This document shows positions 27,360 through 37,020 of a DNA stretch of 64,000 nucleotides, in pieces. The stretch spans positions 4,304,501-4,368,500 of the forward strand of contig NZ_CP119967.1 in NCBI RefSeq assembly GCF_029543085.1, written 5' to 3'. Source of the DNA: Pseudomonas sp. A34-9. GTDB taxonomy: Bacteria; Pseudomonadota; Gammaproteobacteria; Pseudomonadales; Pseudomonadaceae. Within the stretch, counting starts at the first letter, position 1, and every line of letters starts with the position of its first letter. A model generated the notes under the pieces. That model saw only the letters and a list, made by a program, of their open reading frames with translations, had not been told where the DNA came from and made no database searches. The position numbers and the translations under genes are program-made.

Positions 27360-28679
27360 TCAGAGAACCATCGCGGCCACCCAGCCGAATGCCAGCAACG
27401 GCAAGTTGTAGTGCAGGAACGTCGGCACCACGGTGTCCCAGATGTGGTGATGCTGGCCGTCAACGTTCAGACCCGAGGTCGGCCCCAGCGTCGAGTCCGA
27501 TGCCGGCGAACCGGTGTCGCCCAACGCCCCGGCGGTGCCGACGATGCACACGATGGCCATCGGGCTGAAGCCCAGTTGCACGCACAACGGCACGAAAATC
27601 GCCGCCAGAATCGGCACGGTCGAGAAGGAAGAGCCAATACCGATGGTCACCATCAAACCCACCAGCAACATCAACAGCGCACCAATGGCCTGACTGTGAT
27701 CAATCCACGCTGCCGCACTTTCAACCAGCGAGCGTACCTCGCCGGTAGCTTTCAGCACTTCGGCGAACCCTGAGGCCGAGATCATGATGAAGCCGATCAT
27801 CGCCATCATCTTCATGCCTTCGGTGAACAGGTCGTCGGTTTCACGCCACTTCACAATGCCCGATGCCGAGAAGATCAGAAAACCGGCCAGCGCGCCGATA
27901 ATCATCGAGTCCAGCAGCAGTTGAATGATGAACGCGGCCGCAATGGCCAGGCCGGCGATACCGATGGTTTTCGGGTTGTAGGCAACGCTGACCTGCTCGA
28001 CCTGTTCAATTTTCTCCAGGTCGTACACGCGCTTCTTGCGATAGCTGAAGAACACCGCCATCAGCAGACCAAAGACCATGCCCAGCGCCGGAATGGCCAT
28101 GGCGTGCATGACATTGATCTGGCTGATGTCGACGCCGGCCTTGCTGACGTTGGCCAGCAGGATCTGGTTGAGAAAGATATTGCCGAAGCCGACCGGGAAC
28201 ACCATGTACGGGGTGATCAGGCCGAAGGTCATGACGCAGGCGATCAGGCGGCGATCGAGTTGCAGCTTGGTCAGTACATATAAAAGGGGCGGCACCAGCA
28301 GCGGAATGAACGCGATGTGGATCGGCAGAATATTCTGCGAGGCGATCGCCACTACCCACAACAGGCCGATCAGCAGCCATTTGACGCTGCCACCGCCGCT
28401 CGAATGCTGCCGGTCAACCATGGCCAGCGCCTTGTCGGCCAGCGCATGGGCCAGGCCAGACTTGGCAATCGCCACGGCGAAAGCGCCGAGCAACGCGTAG
28501 GACAACGCCACCGTTGCGCCGCCGCCCAGGCCGCTGTTGAACGCCTTGAGCGTGGCGTCGATGCCCAGGCCACCGGTCAGACCGCCGACCAGCGCGCCGA
28601 CGATCAGAGCGATCACCACGTGCACGCGGGACAGGCTGAGCACCAGCATGACGCCGACCGCCGCTATGACTGCATTCAT
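27360..28679 (-). CDS. NhaC/YuiF-family Na+/H+ antiporter-like membrane protein
   Basis: A 439-residue integral membrane protein with about ten to eleven helices, beginning [22 protein letters not shown]. Landmarks are [19 protein letters not shown], the [13 protein letters not shown] loop, [17 protein letters not shown] and the conserved [22 protein letters not shown] motif near the C-terminus, which is typical of NhaC-like (IT superfamily) antiporters. GAGG lies eight bases upstream of the ATG. The true substrate may be an ion or organic acid; the DTGSPASDS motif supports the family. No operon partner. Confidence 0.85.
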   Translation of the reverse strand: MNAVIAAVGVMLVLSLSRVHVVIALIVGALVGGLTGGLGIDATLKAFNSGLGGGATVALSYALLGAFAVAIAKSGLAHALADKALAMVDRQHSSGGGSVKWLLIGLLWVVAIASQNILPIHIAFIPLLVPPLLYVLTKLQLDRRLIACVMTFGLITPYMVFPVGFGNIFLNQILLANVSKAGVDISQINVMHAMAIPALGMVFGLLMAVFFSYRKKRVYDLEKIEQVEQVSVAYNPKTIGIAGLAIAAAFIIQLLLDSMIIGALAGFLIFSASGIVKWRETDDLFTEGMKMMAMIGFIMISASGFAEVLKATGEVRSLVESAAAWIDHSQAIGALLMLLVGLMVTIGIGSSFSTVPILAAIFVPLCVQLGFSPMAIVCIVGTAGALGDTGSPASDSTLGPTSGLNVDGQHHHIWDTVVPTFLHYNLPLLAFGWVAAMVL

Positions 28680-28801
28680 TTCATTACCTCAAAAAACACT
28701 GCGGTGGAAAACCGGCCGCCAGACAGGATGAGTCCGCCAACGGTTCACCGGCGGATTTGCAAAGAGGGTCTTATTAGAAGGGCGCGCACTGTGAATGAAG
28801 C

Positions 28802-28863
28802 AGCGGCAAGCTGCAAGTCACAAGCGGCAAGCTTTTGCGTTTTTTCACTTGCAGCTTGCGGCT
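28802..28863. repeat. Inverted repeat AGCGGCAAGCTGCAAGT
   Basis: AGCGGCAAGCTGCAAGT (28802-28818) and ACTTGCAGCTTGCGGCT (28847-28863) form a near-perfect 17-bp stem just upstream of the sigma-28 promoter of the next chemoreceptor. The gap between also holds a second AAGCGGCAAGCTTTT. Confidence 0.8.
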
Positions 28864-28869
28864 GGAAGC

Positions 28870-28896
28870 TCAAGAAAGCTGCTCTTGGGCCGTTAA
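28870..28896 (+). promoter_or_regulatory. Sigma-28 (FliA) promoter of the dCache chemoreceptor gene
   Basis: TCAAGAAA - 11 bases - GCCGTTAA, 40 bases before the ATG at 28937. Exact N11 spacing and 7/8 matches to the -10 box of the FliA consensus. The companion chemoreceptor at 25405 has the same -10 box. Confidence 0.85.
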
Positions 28897-28936
28897 AGTG
28901 CAAAGTCTCAGATATTTATCGAATAAGGACGTCTCC

Positions 28937-31084
28937 ATGTCGCTCAGACAACTTTCCATCCAATGGAAAATCACCCTGCTCGCCGGCCTCTGCCTGGCCG
29001 GTATCGTGACCCTGTTGGTGGGTCTTTCGCTGTATCGCATGGAGCACAGTTCTGAACTGGTGAAAGCTTCCAGTATGGAAATGCTCACCGAGTCGGCGCA
29101 GGCGCGCATCGAGTCGCAAGGTGAAGTGCAGGCCGCCGGCATTCGCCAGCAATTCATGGACGCCTATCAGTACGGCCACGGCTTTTCGCGGCAGGTGCTG
29201 TTCCTGCGCGAACAGGCCGAGAAGCGCTTCCTCGATGCCTTCGACCTGCGCGAAGACATGACCCGTCAGGTCAAATCGGCGCTGCAAGCCAACCCGGATC
29301 TGCTCGGCCTGTCGCTGGTGTTTGAAGCCAACGCACTGGACGGCAAAGACGAACTGTTTGCAGGGCAAGCTGAACTCGGCAGCAATGACAAGGGCCGTTT
29401 CGCCCTGTACTGGTCGCAACCGACCCCGGGCAAAGTCACCTCGATGGCCCTGCCGGAAAGCGACATGGCCGACACCAGCACCGGCCCCAGCGGCCAGGCC
29501 GCCAACGCCTGGTTCACTTGCCCTCGCGCTACGCTCAAGCCGTGCGTGATCGAACCGTACTTCTATGTGATCGACGGGCAAAACGTGCTGATGACCAGCA
29601 TCGTCTTTCCGCTGATGGTCAACGGTAAAGTCATCGCTTCGCTGTCGGTCGACATCAACCTCAACAGCCTGCAAGCGATCAGTCAGGGCGCCAGCAAAAA
29701 GCTCTACGACGGCCAGACCGCCGTGAGCATCATCAGCCCCGCCGGTTTGCTCGCCGGCTACAGCCCGGACGCCGGCAAACTCAGCCAGCGTCTGGATGCC
29801 GTGGACAAAATCAGCGGCGCCGAACTGCTGAGCAAACTCGCGTCCACCAGCAGTGTGAGCAGCCTGCACAGCAACGGCCAGCTGAAGGTGCTGTCGCCGT
29901 TCCAGCCGATTCCCGGCGGCCCGGCGTGGGGCGTGTTGCTGGATGTGCCAGAGAAAGTGCTGGTCAGCCGCGCTGAAGCCCTCAAGCAACAACTGGACGC
30001 GAGCAATACCTCCGGCACCTTGATCGAATTGAGTCTGGGCGTACTCGCCGCGTTGATCGGCCTGCTGCTGGTGTGGCTGATGGCGCGCAGCGTGACCAAA
30101 CCGATCCTCGGCGTGGCGCACATGCTTGAAGACATCGCCAGCGGCGAAGGTGATCTGACCCGCCGCCTGGCCTACGACAAGCAGGACGAACTCGGGCAAC
30201 TGGCCGGCTGGTTCAACCGTTTCCTCGACAAGTTGCAGCCGATCATCGCCGAGGTGAAACGCTCGGTGCAGGACGCGCGCAACACCGCCGACCAGTCTTC
30301 GGCCATCGCCACGCAAACCAGCGCTGGTATGGAGCAGCAATACCGCCAGGTCGATCAGGTCGCCACCGCGTCCCACGAAATGAGCGCCACCGCGCAAGAC
30401 GTCGCGCGCAGCGCCGCGCAGGCTGCCGAGGCCGCCAAGGATGCCGATCGCGCCACCCGTCAGGGCCTGACCGTGATCGACCGCACCACCGCGAGCATCG
30501 ACACCCTCGCCGCCGACATGAGCGCAGCGATGGTGCAAGTTGAAGGCCTGTCCGCCAACAGCGAGAAGATCGGCGCCGTGCTGGAAACCATCCGCGCGAT
30601 TGCCGAGCAGACTAACTTGCTGGCGCTCAACGCCGCGATCGAAGCGGCGCGTGCCGGCGAGGCGGGACGTGGTTTTGCCGTGGTCGCCGACGAAGTCCGC
30701 AACCTCGCCCGCCGCACGCAAGAGTCGGTGGAAGAAACCCGTCAGGTCATCGAGCAGTTGCAAAGCGGCACCCAGGACGTGGTCGGTTCGATGAGCAACA
30801 GCCATCGTCAGGCCCAGGGCAGTGTCGAACAGGTTGGTCAGGCCGTGACCGCGCTGCGCCAGATCGGCGATGCGGTGACGGTGATCAGCGACATGAACCT
30901 GCAGATTGCCAGTGCCGCTGAAGAGCAAAGTGCGGTGGCGGAAGAGATCAATAACAACGTGGCGACGATTCGCGATGTGACCGAGTCGTTGTCCGTGCAG
31001 GCGAACGAGTCGGCGCGGGTGAGTCAGTCGCTCAATAGTCTGGCGAATCAGCAGCAGAGTTTGATGGATCAGTTTCGCGTCTGA
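28937..31084 (+). CDS. Methyl-accepting chemotaxis protein with double-Cache (dCache) sensor
   Basis: A 715-residue chemoreceptor. TM1 (about 13-35) precedes a large periplasmic domain of some 330 residues. [20 protein letters not shown] and [19 protein letters not shown] are typical of dCache_1 domains such as the Pct receptors. TM2 lies near 370-395. HAMP and the MCP signalling domain follow, with [22 protein letters not shown] and the tip [24 protein letters not shown] lies eight bases before the ATG at 28937; the frame is open upstream but unsupported. The ligand, possibly an amino acid or amine, cannot be assigned with confidence. Confidence 0.94.
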   Translation: MSLRQLSIQWKITLLAGLCLAGIVTLLVGLSLYRMEHSSELVKASSMEMLTESAQARIESQGEVQAAGIRQQFMDAYQYGHGFSRQVLFLREQAEKRFLDAFDLREDMTRQVKSALQANPDLLGLSLVFEANALDGKDELFAGQAELGSNDKGRFALYWSQPTPGKVTSMALPESDMADTSTGPSGQAANAWFTCPRATLKPCVIEPYFYVIDGQNVLMTSIVFPLMVNGKVIASLSVDINLNSLQAISQGASKKLYDGQTAVSIISPAGLLAGYSPDAGKLSQRLDAVDKISGAELLSKLASTSSVSSLHSNGQLKVLSPFQPIPGGPAWGVLLDVPEKVLVSRAEALKQQLDASNTSGTLIELSLGVLAALIGLLLVWLMARSVTKPILGVAHMLEDIASGEGDLTRRLAYDKQDELGQLAGWFNRFLDKLQPIIAEVKRSVQDARNTADQSSAIATQTSAGMEQQYRQVDQVATASHEMSATAQDVARSAAQAAEAAKDADRATRQGLTVIDRTTASIDTLAADMSAAMVQVEGLSANSEKIGAVLETIRAIAEQTNLLALNAAIEAARAGEAGRGFAVVADEVRNLARRTQESVEETRQVIEQLQSGTQDVVGSMSNSHRQAQGSVEQVGQAVTALRQIGDAVTVISDMNLQIASAAEEQSAVAEEINNNVATIRDVTESLSVQANESARVSQSLNSLANQQQSLMDQFRV

Positions 31085-31115
31085 TTTGAAAGTTGCGGGG
31101 TGTCCGTGAGATTCC

Positions 31116-31383
31116 CCCCTCACCCCAGCCCTCTCCCCCCAAGGGGGGCGAGGGGGAAAGGGAGCCGATCTGCATGTCATTCAAAACCTGAGCCCGGCTC
31201 GATAACTCAGATCACGGGAAGCTTTCAAAGCCTGAGTTCGACCCGGTATTACAGGTCACAGGATGGCTTTCAAAACCTGAGCTCGACTCGATATTGCAAG
31301 TCGGTGTAGCTCGAGCAAACACCTCGGTCGGTCCCCTCTCCCTCTGGGCGGTCCGACGTTTCGGGAGGGTTAGGGTGAGGGGC
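31116..31383. repeat. CCCCTCACCCCAGCCCTCTCCC repeat with internal tandem units
   Basis: Outer arms match the 21358 and 25215 family (start CCCCTCACCCCAGCCCTCTC; end AGGGTTAGGGTGAGGGG). The centre carries about three tandem copies of a 44-45 base unit beginning TTCAAAACCTGAG (near 31180, 31224 and 31269). The right arm is interrupted by GCGGTCCGACGTTTC. No gene lies here. Confidence 0.85.
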
Positions 31384-31393
31384 CTTTAGAGGT

Positions 31394-32707
31394 TCACCGC
31401 CGAGGCAACTCGATCACCACTTTCAACCCGCCCCACTCACTCTCGCCCAACACCAGCAATCCGCCCCACGTCTCGACGATGTCGCGCACAATCCCCAATC
31501 CCAAGCCATGCCCGTGAGTCTGCTCATCCAGCCGCGTGCCCCGGCTGAACACCTCGACGCGCTGTTCTTCGGGAATCCCTGGCCCATCATCTTCCACGCT
31601 GAGGGCAAAACCATCCGTACGCTCGATCACACTCAAGCGCACTTCGGCATCCGCCCATTTGCAGGCGTTGTCCAGCAAGTTGCCGAGCAATTCGAGCAAG
31701 TCCTCACGATCCCACGGCAGTTGCAACCCTGCCGGCGCGACATAACTCAACGCCAGATGCTCGCCGTGGATCATGTTCAACGTCGCCAACAACCCCGGCA
31801 GCTCCGCATCGCAATCAAACAGCGCACCTGGCAACGCATCACCGGACAGCCGCGCACGGTTCAACTCGCGATTAAGCCGTTGCTGCACCTGCTCCAGTTG
31901 TTCCTTGAGGACCTTGCGCAACTCGGGATGCGCATCGAGTTTTTCGCTGGACGCCAGGCTCAACAACACCGCCAACGGCGTTTTCAACGCATGCCCGAGA
32001 TTACCCAAGGCATTGCGTGAACGCTTGAGGCTGTCTTCGGTGTGGGCAAGCAAATGGTTGATCTGCGCCACCAGCGGTTCCAGTTCCACCGGCACCTGTT
32101 CATCGAGTTGTGAACGCTGGCCCTGCTGCAATTGCGCAATCTGTTCGCGGGCCTTTTCCAGTGGTTTCAAGGCGCGACGCACGGTCAGCCGTTGCAGCAG
32201 CAGAATCAACAACAACGCCGCCAGCCCCATGCCCAGCCCGATCTGGCGCATGCGCTGAAAGCTCTGGCGCACCGGCGTGTAATCCTGCGCGACGCTGATC
32301 GAAATCGATTGACCCAGGCGTCGGTAGTCCGAGCGCAGCACCAGCAATTGCTGACCGTCCGGCCCCAACTGCAGATTGCTGTGCAGACCGGGATGGTCGA
32401 GCAGCGGCAGATCCTGATCCCACAACGATCGCGAGCGCCAATGGCTGTCGGCAAAGTCGATCCGGAAGTAATGCCCGGAAAACGGTCGCTGATAGGCCGG
32501 CGACAGATGCCGCTCATCCAGTTGCAGGCCTTGCGGGCCGCGCACCAATGCCACCAGCAGACTTTCACTGTCGTTGCGCAGACCGGCTTCGAGGTAGCGC
32601 TGCAAACCCACTTCGAACAACCACAGGCTGGTTTGCGCCACCACCACGCCAACGATCACCATCACGCTGATCAAACCCAAGCTCAAGCGGCGCTGGATCG
32701 ACCTCAC
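31394..32707 (-). CDS. Two-component sensor histidine kinase (PhoQ-like)
   Basis: A 437-residue kinase. TM1 (about 9-31) and TM2 (about 157-172) bound a periplasmic domain of some 125 residues. A HAMP-like region leads to the phosphoacceptor His239 in [21 protein letters not shown] (N box) and DDGPGIPEE plus GHGLGLGIV (G boxes) form the ATPase domain. The GTG start overlaps the response-regulator stop (GTGA), so translation is coupled. Last gene of a four-gene operon with two PepSY proteins; the stimulus may be sensed with their help. Confidence 0.93.
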   Translation of the reverse strand: MRSIQRRLSLGLISVMVIVGVVVAQTSLWLFEVGLQRYLEAGLRNDSESLLVALVRGPQGLQLDERHLSPAYQRPFSGHYFRIDFADSHWRSRSLWDQDLPLLDHPGLHSNLQLGPDGQQLLVLRSDYRRLGQSISISVAQDYTPVRQSFQRMRQIGLGMGLAALLLILLLQRLTVRRALKPLEKAREQIAQLQQGQRSQLDEQVPVELEPLVAQINHLLAHTEDSLKRSRNALGNLGHALKTPLAVLLSLASSEKLDAHPELRKVLKEQLEQVQQRLNRELNRARLSGDALPGALFDCDAELPGLLATLNMIHGEHLALSYVAPAGLQLPWDREDLLELLGNLLDNACKWADAEVRLSVIERTDGFALSVEDDGPGIPEEQRVEVFSRGTRLDEQTHGHGLGLGIVRDIVETWGGLLVLGESEWGGLKVVIELPRR

Positions 32708-33372
32708 GAAGCTTGCCCGCCGAACAGGTAACCCTGACCGCGACGGGTTTCGATCACGCTTTTGCCGAGCTTGCGGCGCAGGTGATTGACGTGCACTTCA
32801 AGGACGTTGGAGTCACGCTCGGTTTCGCCGTCGTAGAGGTGTTCGGCGAGGTGGCTTTTGGAAAGGATTTGCTCAGGGTGCAGCATGAAATAGCGCAGCA
32901 GACGAAATTCGGCGGCGGTCAGTTGAATGTCGGCGCCATCACGCACCACGCACTGACGGCCTTCGTCCAGGTGCAGACCGGCAGCCTGCAAAGTCGGCTG
33001 ATTGGCCTGGCCTTTGGAGCGGCGCAGCAGCGATTGAATTCGCAGTTGCAGCTCTTCAGGGTGGAACGGTTTGGTCAGGTAATCGTCGGCGCCGGCCTTC
33101 AGGCCTTCGATGCGCTCGGCCCAGGAATCGCGCGCCGTGAGGATCAACACCGGAATCGCCAGACCACCGGCGCGCCACTGCGCCAGCACTTCAAGCCCCG
33201 GCACACCCGGCAGGCCGAGGTCGAGAATGATCAGGTCATAGGGTTCGCTGCTGCCCTGATACAGCGCATCGCGGCCGTCCGCCAGCCAATCGACTGCATA
33301 GCCCTGGCGCTGCAGGCCGGCGAGCAATTCGTCGGCCAGCGGTACGTGGTCTTCCACCAATAGCAAACGCAT
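32704..33372 (-). CDS. OmpR-family response regulator
   Basis: A 222-residue regulator. The receiver domain has the acidic pair ED, phosphorylation site Asp51 in [11 protein letters not shown] and Lys101 in YLTKPF. The C-terminal winged helix (about 125-220) contains [48 protein letters not shown], standard for OmpR/PhoB proteins. It starts four bases after the upstream PepSY gene stops and overlaps the kinase gene. Target genes cannot be named from sequence. Confidence 0.95.
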   Translation of the reverse strand: MRLLLVEDHVPLADELLAGLQRQGYAVDWLADGRDALYQGSSEPYDLIILDLGLPGVPGLEVLAQWRAGGLAIPVLILTARDSWAERIEGLKAGADDYLTKPFHPEELQLRIQSLLRRSKGQANQPTLQAAGLHLDEGRQCVVRDGADIQLTAAEFRLLRYFMLHPEQILSKSHLAEHLYDGETERDSNVLEVHVNHLRRKLGKSVIETRRGQGYLFGGQAS

Positions 33373-33375
33373 CGA

Positions 33376-33687
33376 TCAATCTTCCTTGTCTTTCACCAGT
33401 TCACCGGTATCGGCCTTCAAGTGCAGCTCGCGGGCGACACCTTCGACAGTCAGCAGCTCGACTTCATAAATGTAGACGTCGTGTTTTTCTTCCAGCTCGA
33501 CTTCCAGCAGTTTCGCCCCGGGATAGCGGTCCATCGCCTGCTGCAGCACTTGCTCCAGCGGCAGGATCACGCCCTGCTTGCGCAGATTAAGGGCTTCGTC
33601 CGGACCGAGGTCCCGAGCCATGGCCGTCGAGCAACACATCACCAGCGCCAACGCCGTGCGGCGGGTGGCGCGAACATTAACCTTCAT
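33376..33687 (-). CDS. PepSY-domain periplasmic protein, copy 2
   Basis: A 103-residue protein. The N-terminal segment RRTALALVMCCSTAMARDL looks like a signal peptide. The mature part, DLGPDEALNLRKQGVILPLEQV then VYIYEVELLTVEG, is a PepSY-like fold. It resembles the upstream paralogue over nearly its whole mature length. ATG 33687 overlaps the stop of that gene (TAATG). PepSY proteins may inhibit proteases or bind signals; with a two-component system alongside, a sensory accessory role is the best guess. Confidence 0.85.
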   Translation of the reverse strand: MKVNVRATRRTALALVMCCSTAMARDLGPDEALNLRKQGVILPLEQVLQQAMDRYPGAKLLEVELEEKHDVYIYEVELLTVEGVARELHLKADTGELVKDKED

Positions 33688-33995
33688 TACGTATCCTGAT
33701 GATCCTTGAGAACCTGCCCAGTCACTGCGTCTAATTCCAGATCCCACTCCAGCCCCTGCGGATCACGCATTTCGATCTGGTAGATGTACTTGCCGTACTG
33801 CTCTTCCAGCTCGGTGTCGGTGATCGTCGAACCCGGATGTTTGGCCAACGCAGTGGCGTTGAGCTTCTCGAAGGAGACGATAGTACCAGCGTCGCGCAGG
33901 CGCAGTGCTTCGTCAGGGCCGAGATCGCGGGCGTGGGCGAGGCTGGCAGTGAAGCCGATGATCGCGGCAATGGACAGGGCAGTCAGGGTTTTCAT
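33687..33995 (-). CDS. PepSY-domain periplasmic protein, copy 1
   Basis: A 102-residue protein with signal peptide ending near AHARDL (about residue 22). The mature part begins DLGPDEALRLRDAGTIVSFEKL and continues with ELEEQYGKYIYQIEMRDPQG. It is the first gene of the operon PepSY-PepSY-response regulator-kinase, all within a few bases or overlapping. About half of its mature residues match the next gene, which suggests tandem duplication. A direct-repeat CAGTT region lies upstream at 34043-34066. Confidence 0.85.
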   Translation of the reverse strand: MKTLTALSIAAIIGFTASLAHARDLGPDEALRLRDAGTIVSFEKLNATALAKHPGSTITDTELEEQYGKYIYQIEMRDPQGLEWDLELDAVTGQVLKDHQDT

Positions 33996-34042
33996 GGTGT
34001 CTCCGTATTTTTATGTGTTGCTTACGGTGGGCACCTTAGCGG

Positions 34043-34066
34043 GATGAACTTAACTGAAACTGAATG
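34043..34066 (-). promoter_or_regulatory. Possible response-regulator box upstream of the PepSY operon
   Basis: On the minus strand TTCAGTTTCAGTTAAGTTCATC contains repeated CAGTT/AAGTT steps of 6 to 7 bases, the sort of direct repeat bound by OmpR-family regulators. Autoregulation by the downstream regulator is an inference. Confidence 0.35.
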
Positions 34067-34097
34067 GCCATCATTGCTCTCAGTCAACACACATCCC

Positions 34098-34184
34098 CTG
34101 TAGGAGCTGCCGAAGGCTGCGATCTTTTGATCTTGTCTTTTAAAAACAAAATTAAAAGATCGCAGCCTCCGGCAGCTCCTACAG
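34098..34184. repeat. REP/REPIN pair (CTGTAGGAGCTGCCGAAGG family)
   Basis: Inverted arms CTGTAGGAGCTGCCGAAGG and CCTCCGGCAGCTCCTACAG around an AT-rich centre. It lies between the divergent PepSY operon and the patatin gene. Confidence 0.9.
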
Positions 34185-34236
34185 GATTTTGCAACATGTG
34201 CCTATAATCCTTCGCTTGCTAACGATCGAGACCGGT

Positions 34237-35316
34237 ATGACCGCCATCCACATCAAATTCCCCGCCCTCACCCTCAAGGCCGGCCCACGGGCCATGGCGC
34301 GCATTCGTGCCCAGGGCCTGAACGCCGCCGACGTCGGCACCCTGCCAGGCGCCGCCGGTGGACCGAAGGCGTTGGGCATTCAGGGACTGGATCTGGCGCT
34401 GTTCGGTGAATGGCTGCCGAGTGCGCCGCGCGAGCGTTCGCTGATCGGCGCCTCGGTCGGTTCCTGGCGCTTCGCCAGTGCCTGCCTGCCCGACGCCGCC
34501 GAAGGCATCCGGCGCCTCGGTCATCTGTACGCCGAGCAGAACTTCAACAAAGGCGTGACCATGGCCGAGATCAGTCAGAGCTCGCAGCGCATGCTCAACG
34601 ACCTGCTCGACGGCCGCGACGCGAGCATCCTCGACAACGTCCATTACCGCTTGAACATCATGGTGGTGAAAAGTCAGGGGCGTCTGGCCGATGACCATCG
34701 CGGGCGACTGGGTCTGGCACTGGGCTCGGTCATCGCCGACAACTTGCGCGGCCGCGCGCGGCTGTCGCGGCACTTCGAACGCCTGATCATCCACGACCCG
34801 CGCCTCGCGCCGCCGGTCAATGCCCTGAACGATTTCCCGTCGCGCTTCGTCGCCCTGAATGTCGGCAACCTGCGCCAGGCCCTGCTCGCCTCGGGCTCGA
34901 TCCCGATGGTCATGGAAGGCGTGCGCGACCTGCCGGGCGCCGGTGCCGGCACGTTCCGCGACGGTGGTCTGCTCGACTATCACCTCGACCTGCCCTACAG
35001 CGGTGACGGTATCGTGCTCTATCCGCATTTCACTGATCGGGTGATTCCGGGCTGGTTCGACAAGACCTTGCCGTGGCGCAAGGCCTCGGTGGAGCGCTTG
35101 CAGGACGTACTGTTGCTCGCGCCGTCGAAGGAATATCTGGCGCGCCTGCCCTACGGCAAACTGCCCGACCGCAATGACTTCAAACGCTTCATGGGTGATG
35201 CGCCGAGCCGGCAGAAATACTGGCACGCGGCGATGGACGAAAGCCGCCGCCTGGGCGATGAGTTCCTTGAATTGACTGCCAATGGTCGCCTCGCCGAGCG
35301 CTTGCTGACCCTTTAG
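34237..35316 (+). CDS. Patatin-like phospholipase
   Basis: A 359-residue protein with the patatin catalytic elements: the oxyanion loop [10 protein letters not shown] (39-48), nucleophile Ser73 in GASVGS, and the Asp of the DGG motif in [10 protein letters not shown] (about residue 226). Patatins hydrolyse acyl esters with a Ser-Asp dyad; the lipid substrate is not visible. No signal peptide or membrane segment, so it is probably cytoplasmic or peripheral. ATG 34237 preceded by CGAGACCGG. A longer frame upstream is unlikely. It stands upstream of queD on the same strand without overlap. Confidence 0.87.
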   Translation: MTAIHIKFPALTLKAGPRAMARIRAQGLNAADVGTLPGAAGGPKALGIQGLDLALFGEWLPSAPRERSLIGASVGSWRFASACLPDAAEGIRRLGHLYAEQNFNKGVTMAEISQSSQRMLNDLLDGRDASILDNVHYRLNIMVVKSQGRLADDHRGRLGLALGSVIADNLRGRARLSRHFERLIIHDPRLAPPVNALNDFPSRFVALNVGNLRQALLASGSIPMVMEGVRDLPGAGAGTFRDGGLLDYHLDLPYSGDGIVLYPHFTDRVIPGWFDKTLPWRKASVERLQDVLLLAPSKEYLARLPYGKLPDRNDFKRFMGDAPSRQKYWHAAMDESRRLGDEFLELTANGRLAERLLTL

Positions 35317-35401
35317 TCAGCACGGCCAAACACAAGCTGGTAAACTCGCCGCCTGCCCGAATCGCTGCGGCGAACGCCATCTGAACAGAGCCGAAAATAC
35401 T

Positions 35402-35758
35402 GTGGAAATCTTCAAGGAATTTACTTTCGAATCCGCCCACCGCCTGCCGCACGTCCCGGACGGCCACAAGTGCGGGCGTCTGCACGGTCACTCGTTCAAA
35501 GTGGCGATTCATCTCAGCGGCGACCTCGATCCGCACACCGGCTGGATCCGTGATTTCTCCGAAATCAAGGCGATCTTCAAGCCGCTGTACGAGCGTCTGG
35601 ATCACAATTACCTGAACGACATTCCCGGTCTGGAAAACCCGACCAGCGAAGTACTGGCCAAATTCATCTGGAATGAAATGAAGCCATTGCTGCCGGAACT
35701 AAGCGCGATCCGTATTCACGAGACGTGCACCAGCGGTTGCATCTATCGCGGCGAGTAA
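35402..35758 (+). CDS. queD: 6-carboxy-5,6,7,8-tetrahydropterin synthase
   Basis: A 118-residue QueD. It converts 7,8-dihydroneopterin triphosphate to 6-carboxytetrahydropterin, the second step toward queuosine. Zinc-binding His13 (SAHRL), His28 and His30 (RLHGHSF) and catalytic Cys24 (HKCGR) are all present; [15 protein letters not shown] region follows as [11 protein letters not shown]. Start GTG 35402 gives the family N-terminus [16 protein letters not shown]; no good Shine-Dalgarno is visible. It ends with a rho-independent terminator after a short REP hairpin. Confidence 0.95.
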   Translation: MEIFKEFTFESAHRLPHVPDGHKCGRLHGHSFKVAIHLSGDLDPHTGWIRDFSEIKAIFKPLYERLDHNYLNDIPGLENPTSEVLAKFIWNEMKPLLPELSAIRIHETCTSGCIYRGE

Positions 35759-35776
35759 TGCAACGTAGATCTCCCT

Positions 35777-35819
35777 TGTAGGAGCTGCCGAAGGCTCGGG
35801 CCTTCGGCAGCTCCTACAG
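35777..35819. repeat. Single REP hairpin
   Basis: TGTAGGAGCTGCCGAAGGC and its reverse complement with only a 4-base loop (TCGG). This is one compact member of the CTGTAGGAGCTGCC family without the usual long spacer. Confidence 0.88.
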
Positions 35820-35847
35820 GGAAATCGTGTTTTGTCAGGGATGTAGT

Positions 35848-35872
35848 AAACAGCCTTCACGGCTGTTTTTTT
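35848..35872 (+). terminator. Rho-independent terminator after queD
   Basis: AAACAGCC TTCAC GGCTGTTTTTTT: 7-bp stem and a run of seven T, 90 bases after queD and 43 bases before the next start. The A-rich left side may also stop transcription from the other strand. Confidence 0.88.
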
Positions 35873-35915
35873 ACGCCTATGCTTTTTGGCTCCCACCCGC
35901 CAAGAGGACAAGCCC

Positions 35916-36728
35916 ATGACGGACTGGCTGCTGGACCAAGTCTTTGACTTCAATGGCCGACAGGTGCGTTATGCCGTACACGGCGACGGTCCGCCGCTGG
36001 TGTTCGTGCATGGCACGCCGTTTTCGTCATACGTGTGGCACCGGATCGCACCGCACTTTTTTGCCACACACCGCGTGCATTATTTCGACCTGCTGGGCTA
36101 CGGGCGCTCCGAGCAACCTGACGCCGACGTGTCTCTCGGCGTGCAAAACCAACTGTTCGCGCAGCTACTCGATCACTGGAATCTACAACGCCCGGACGTG
36201 GTAGCCCACGACTTCGGCGGCGCCACCGTACTGCGCGCGCATCTGCTCAACGCTAAGGATTACCGAAGCCTGACGCTGATCGACCCCGTTGCACTGACGC
36301 CGTGGGGCTCACCGTTCGTGCAGCACGTGCGCCAGCATGAAGCGGCGTTCAGCGGCTTGCCCGATTACATCCAGCGGACGATTGTGCCGACCTACATTCG
36401 CGGCGCGATTCACCGCGATATCCCCGATGCGGAACTGGCGCCCTACGTGCAACCGTGGCTCGGCGACCCCGGGCAAGCGGCGTTCTATCGGCAGATTGCG
36501 CAGATGGACGAGCGCTATACCCGTGAAGCCGAAAATTTGTACCCGGCGATACGCTGCCCGGTGCAGATTCTCTGGGGCGAGGAGGATCAGTGGATCCCCA
36601 TCGAACGGGGTCGTGCCTTACATCAGCTGATTCCGGGATCGCATTTCCACGCCATCGCCAACGCCGGCCACCTTGTTCAAGAAGACGCCCCGGAAGCCAT
36701 CGTCGCCGCCCTGCTGCGCTTCCTCTGA
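35916..36728 (+). CDS. Alpha/beta hydrolase, haloalkane dehalogenase / epoxide hydrolase-like
   Basis: A 270-residue alpha/beta hydrolase. FVHGTPFSSYVW provides the oxyanion hole. The nucleophile elbow reads VAHDFGGAT, so the nucleophile is Asp99 rather than Ser, as in haloalkane dehalogenases and epoxide hydrolases. The acid is in LWGEEDQWIP and the His in NAGHLVQEDAP. Cap-domain residues between 130 and 200 are helical. AGAGGACAAG lies upstream of ATG 35916; upstream in-frame Met is not supported. Which compound it hydrolyses cannot be seen. Confidence 0.85.
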   Translation: MTDWLLDQVFDFNGRQVRYAVHGDGPPLVFVHGTPFSSYVWHRIAPHFFATHRVHYFDLLGYGRSEQPDADVSLGVQNQLFAQLLDHWNLQRPDVVAHDFGGATVLRAHLLNAKDYRSLTLIDPVALTPWGSPFVQHVRQHEAAFSGLPDYIQRTIVPTYIRGAIHRDIPDAELAPYVQPWLGDPGQAAFYRQIAQMDERYTREAENLYPAIRCPVQILWGEEDQWIPIERGRALHQLIPGSHFHAIANAGHLVQEDAPEAIVAALLRFL

Positions 36729-36732
36729 CCTT

Positions 36733-36844
36733 GATCGTTCCCACGCTCTGCGTGGGAATGCCTCAACGGACGCTCCGCGTTCGGCTTTGGAGTGGGACGC
36801 GGAGCGTCCCGGGCTGCATTCCCACGCAGAGCGTGGGAACGATC
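36733..36844. repeat. GATCGTTCCCACGC intergenic palindromic repeat
   Basis: Outer arms GATCGTTCCCACGCTCTGCG and its reverse complement; inner arms GGACGCTCCGCGTTCGG and GGGACGCGGAGCGTCC. This is the fullest of the four members in the window. Confidence 0.92.
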
Positions 36845-36857
36845 TACACAGAACGTA

Positions 36858-36881
36858 TTCGCGAGCAGGCTCGCTCCCACA
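36858..36881. repeat. Single REP (TTCGCGAGCAGGCTCGCTCC(CACA))
   Basis: One unpaired copy of the GTGGGAGCGAGCCTGCTCGCGAA family; no inverted partner is seen nearby. It follows the GATCGTTCC repeat before codB. Confidence 0.8.
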
Positions 36882-37020
36882 TTGGGCCTGAGTGCATTCG
36901 GTTGCACCGCTTTCGCGCCAATCTACAAGACTCGTCTATACATAACCCGCGCCAATCGGCATTTGGCACGACCACTGCAACCCTCCCCCGCGTCTCCTCT
37001 ATTCCAGCAAGGACCGCCCC

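Noticed and set aside
27234..27773. Plus-strand frame covering a GATCGTTCC repeat and the end of the antiporter gene
   Set aside because: It consists of the palindromic repeat and antisense of a clear membrane protein; no family match.
28916..31180. 754-codon frame opposite the dCache chemoreceptor
   Set aside because: Rich in His, Gln and Arg, as expected for the antisense of an MCP gene; the plus-strand protein has all expected domains.
35317..35401. preQ1 riboswitch ahead of queD
   Set aside because: No short pseudoknot with an A-rich tail and CTA/Shine-Dalgarno pairing could be seen in the 85 bases before the GTG.
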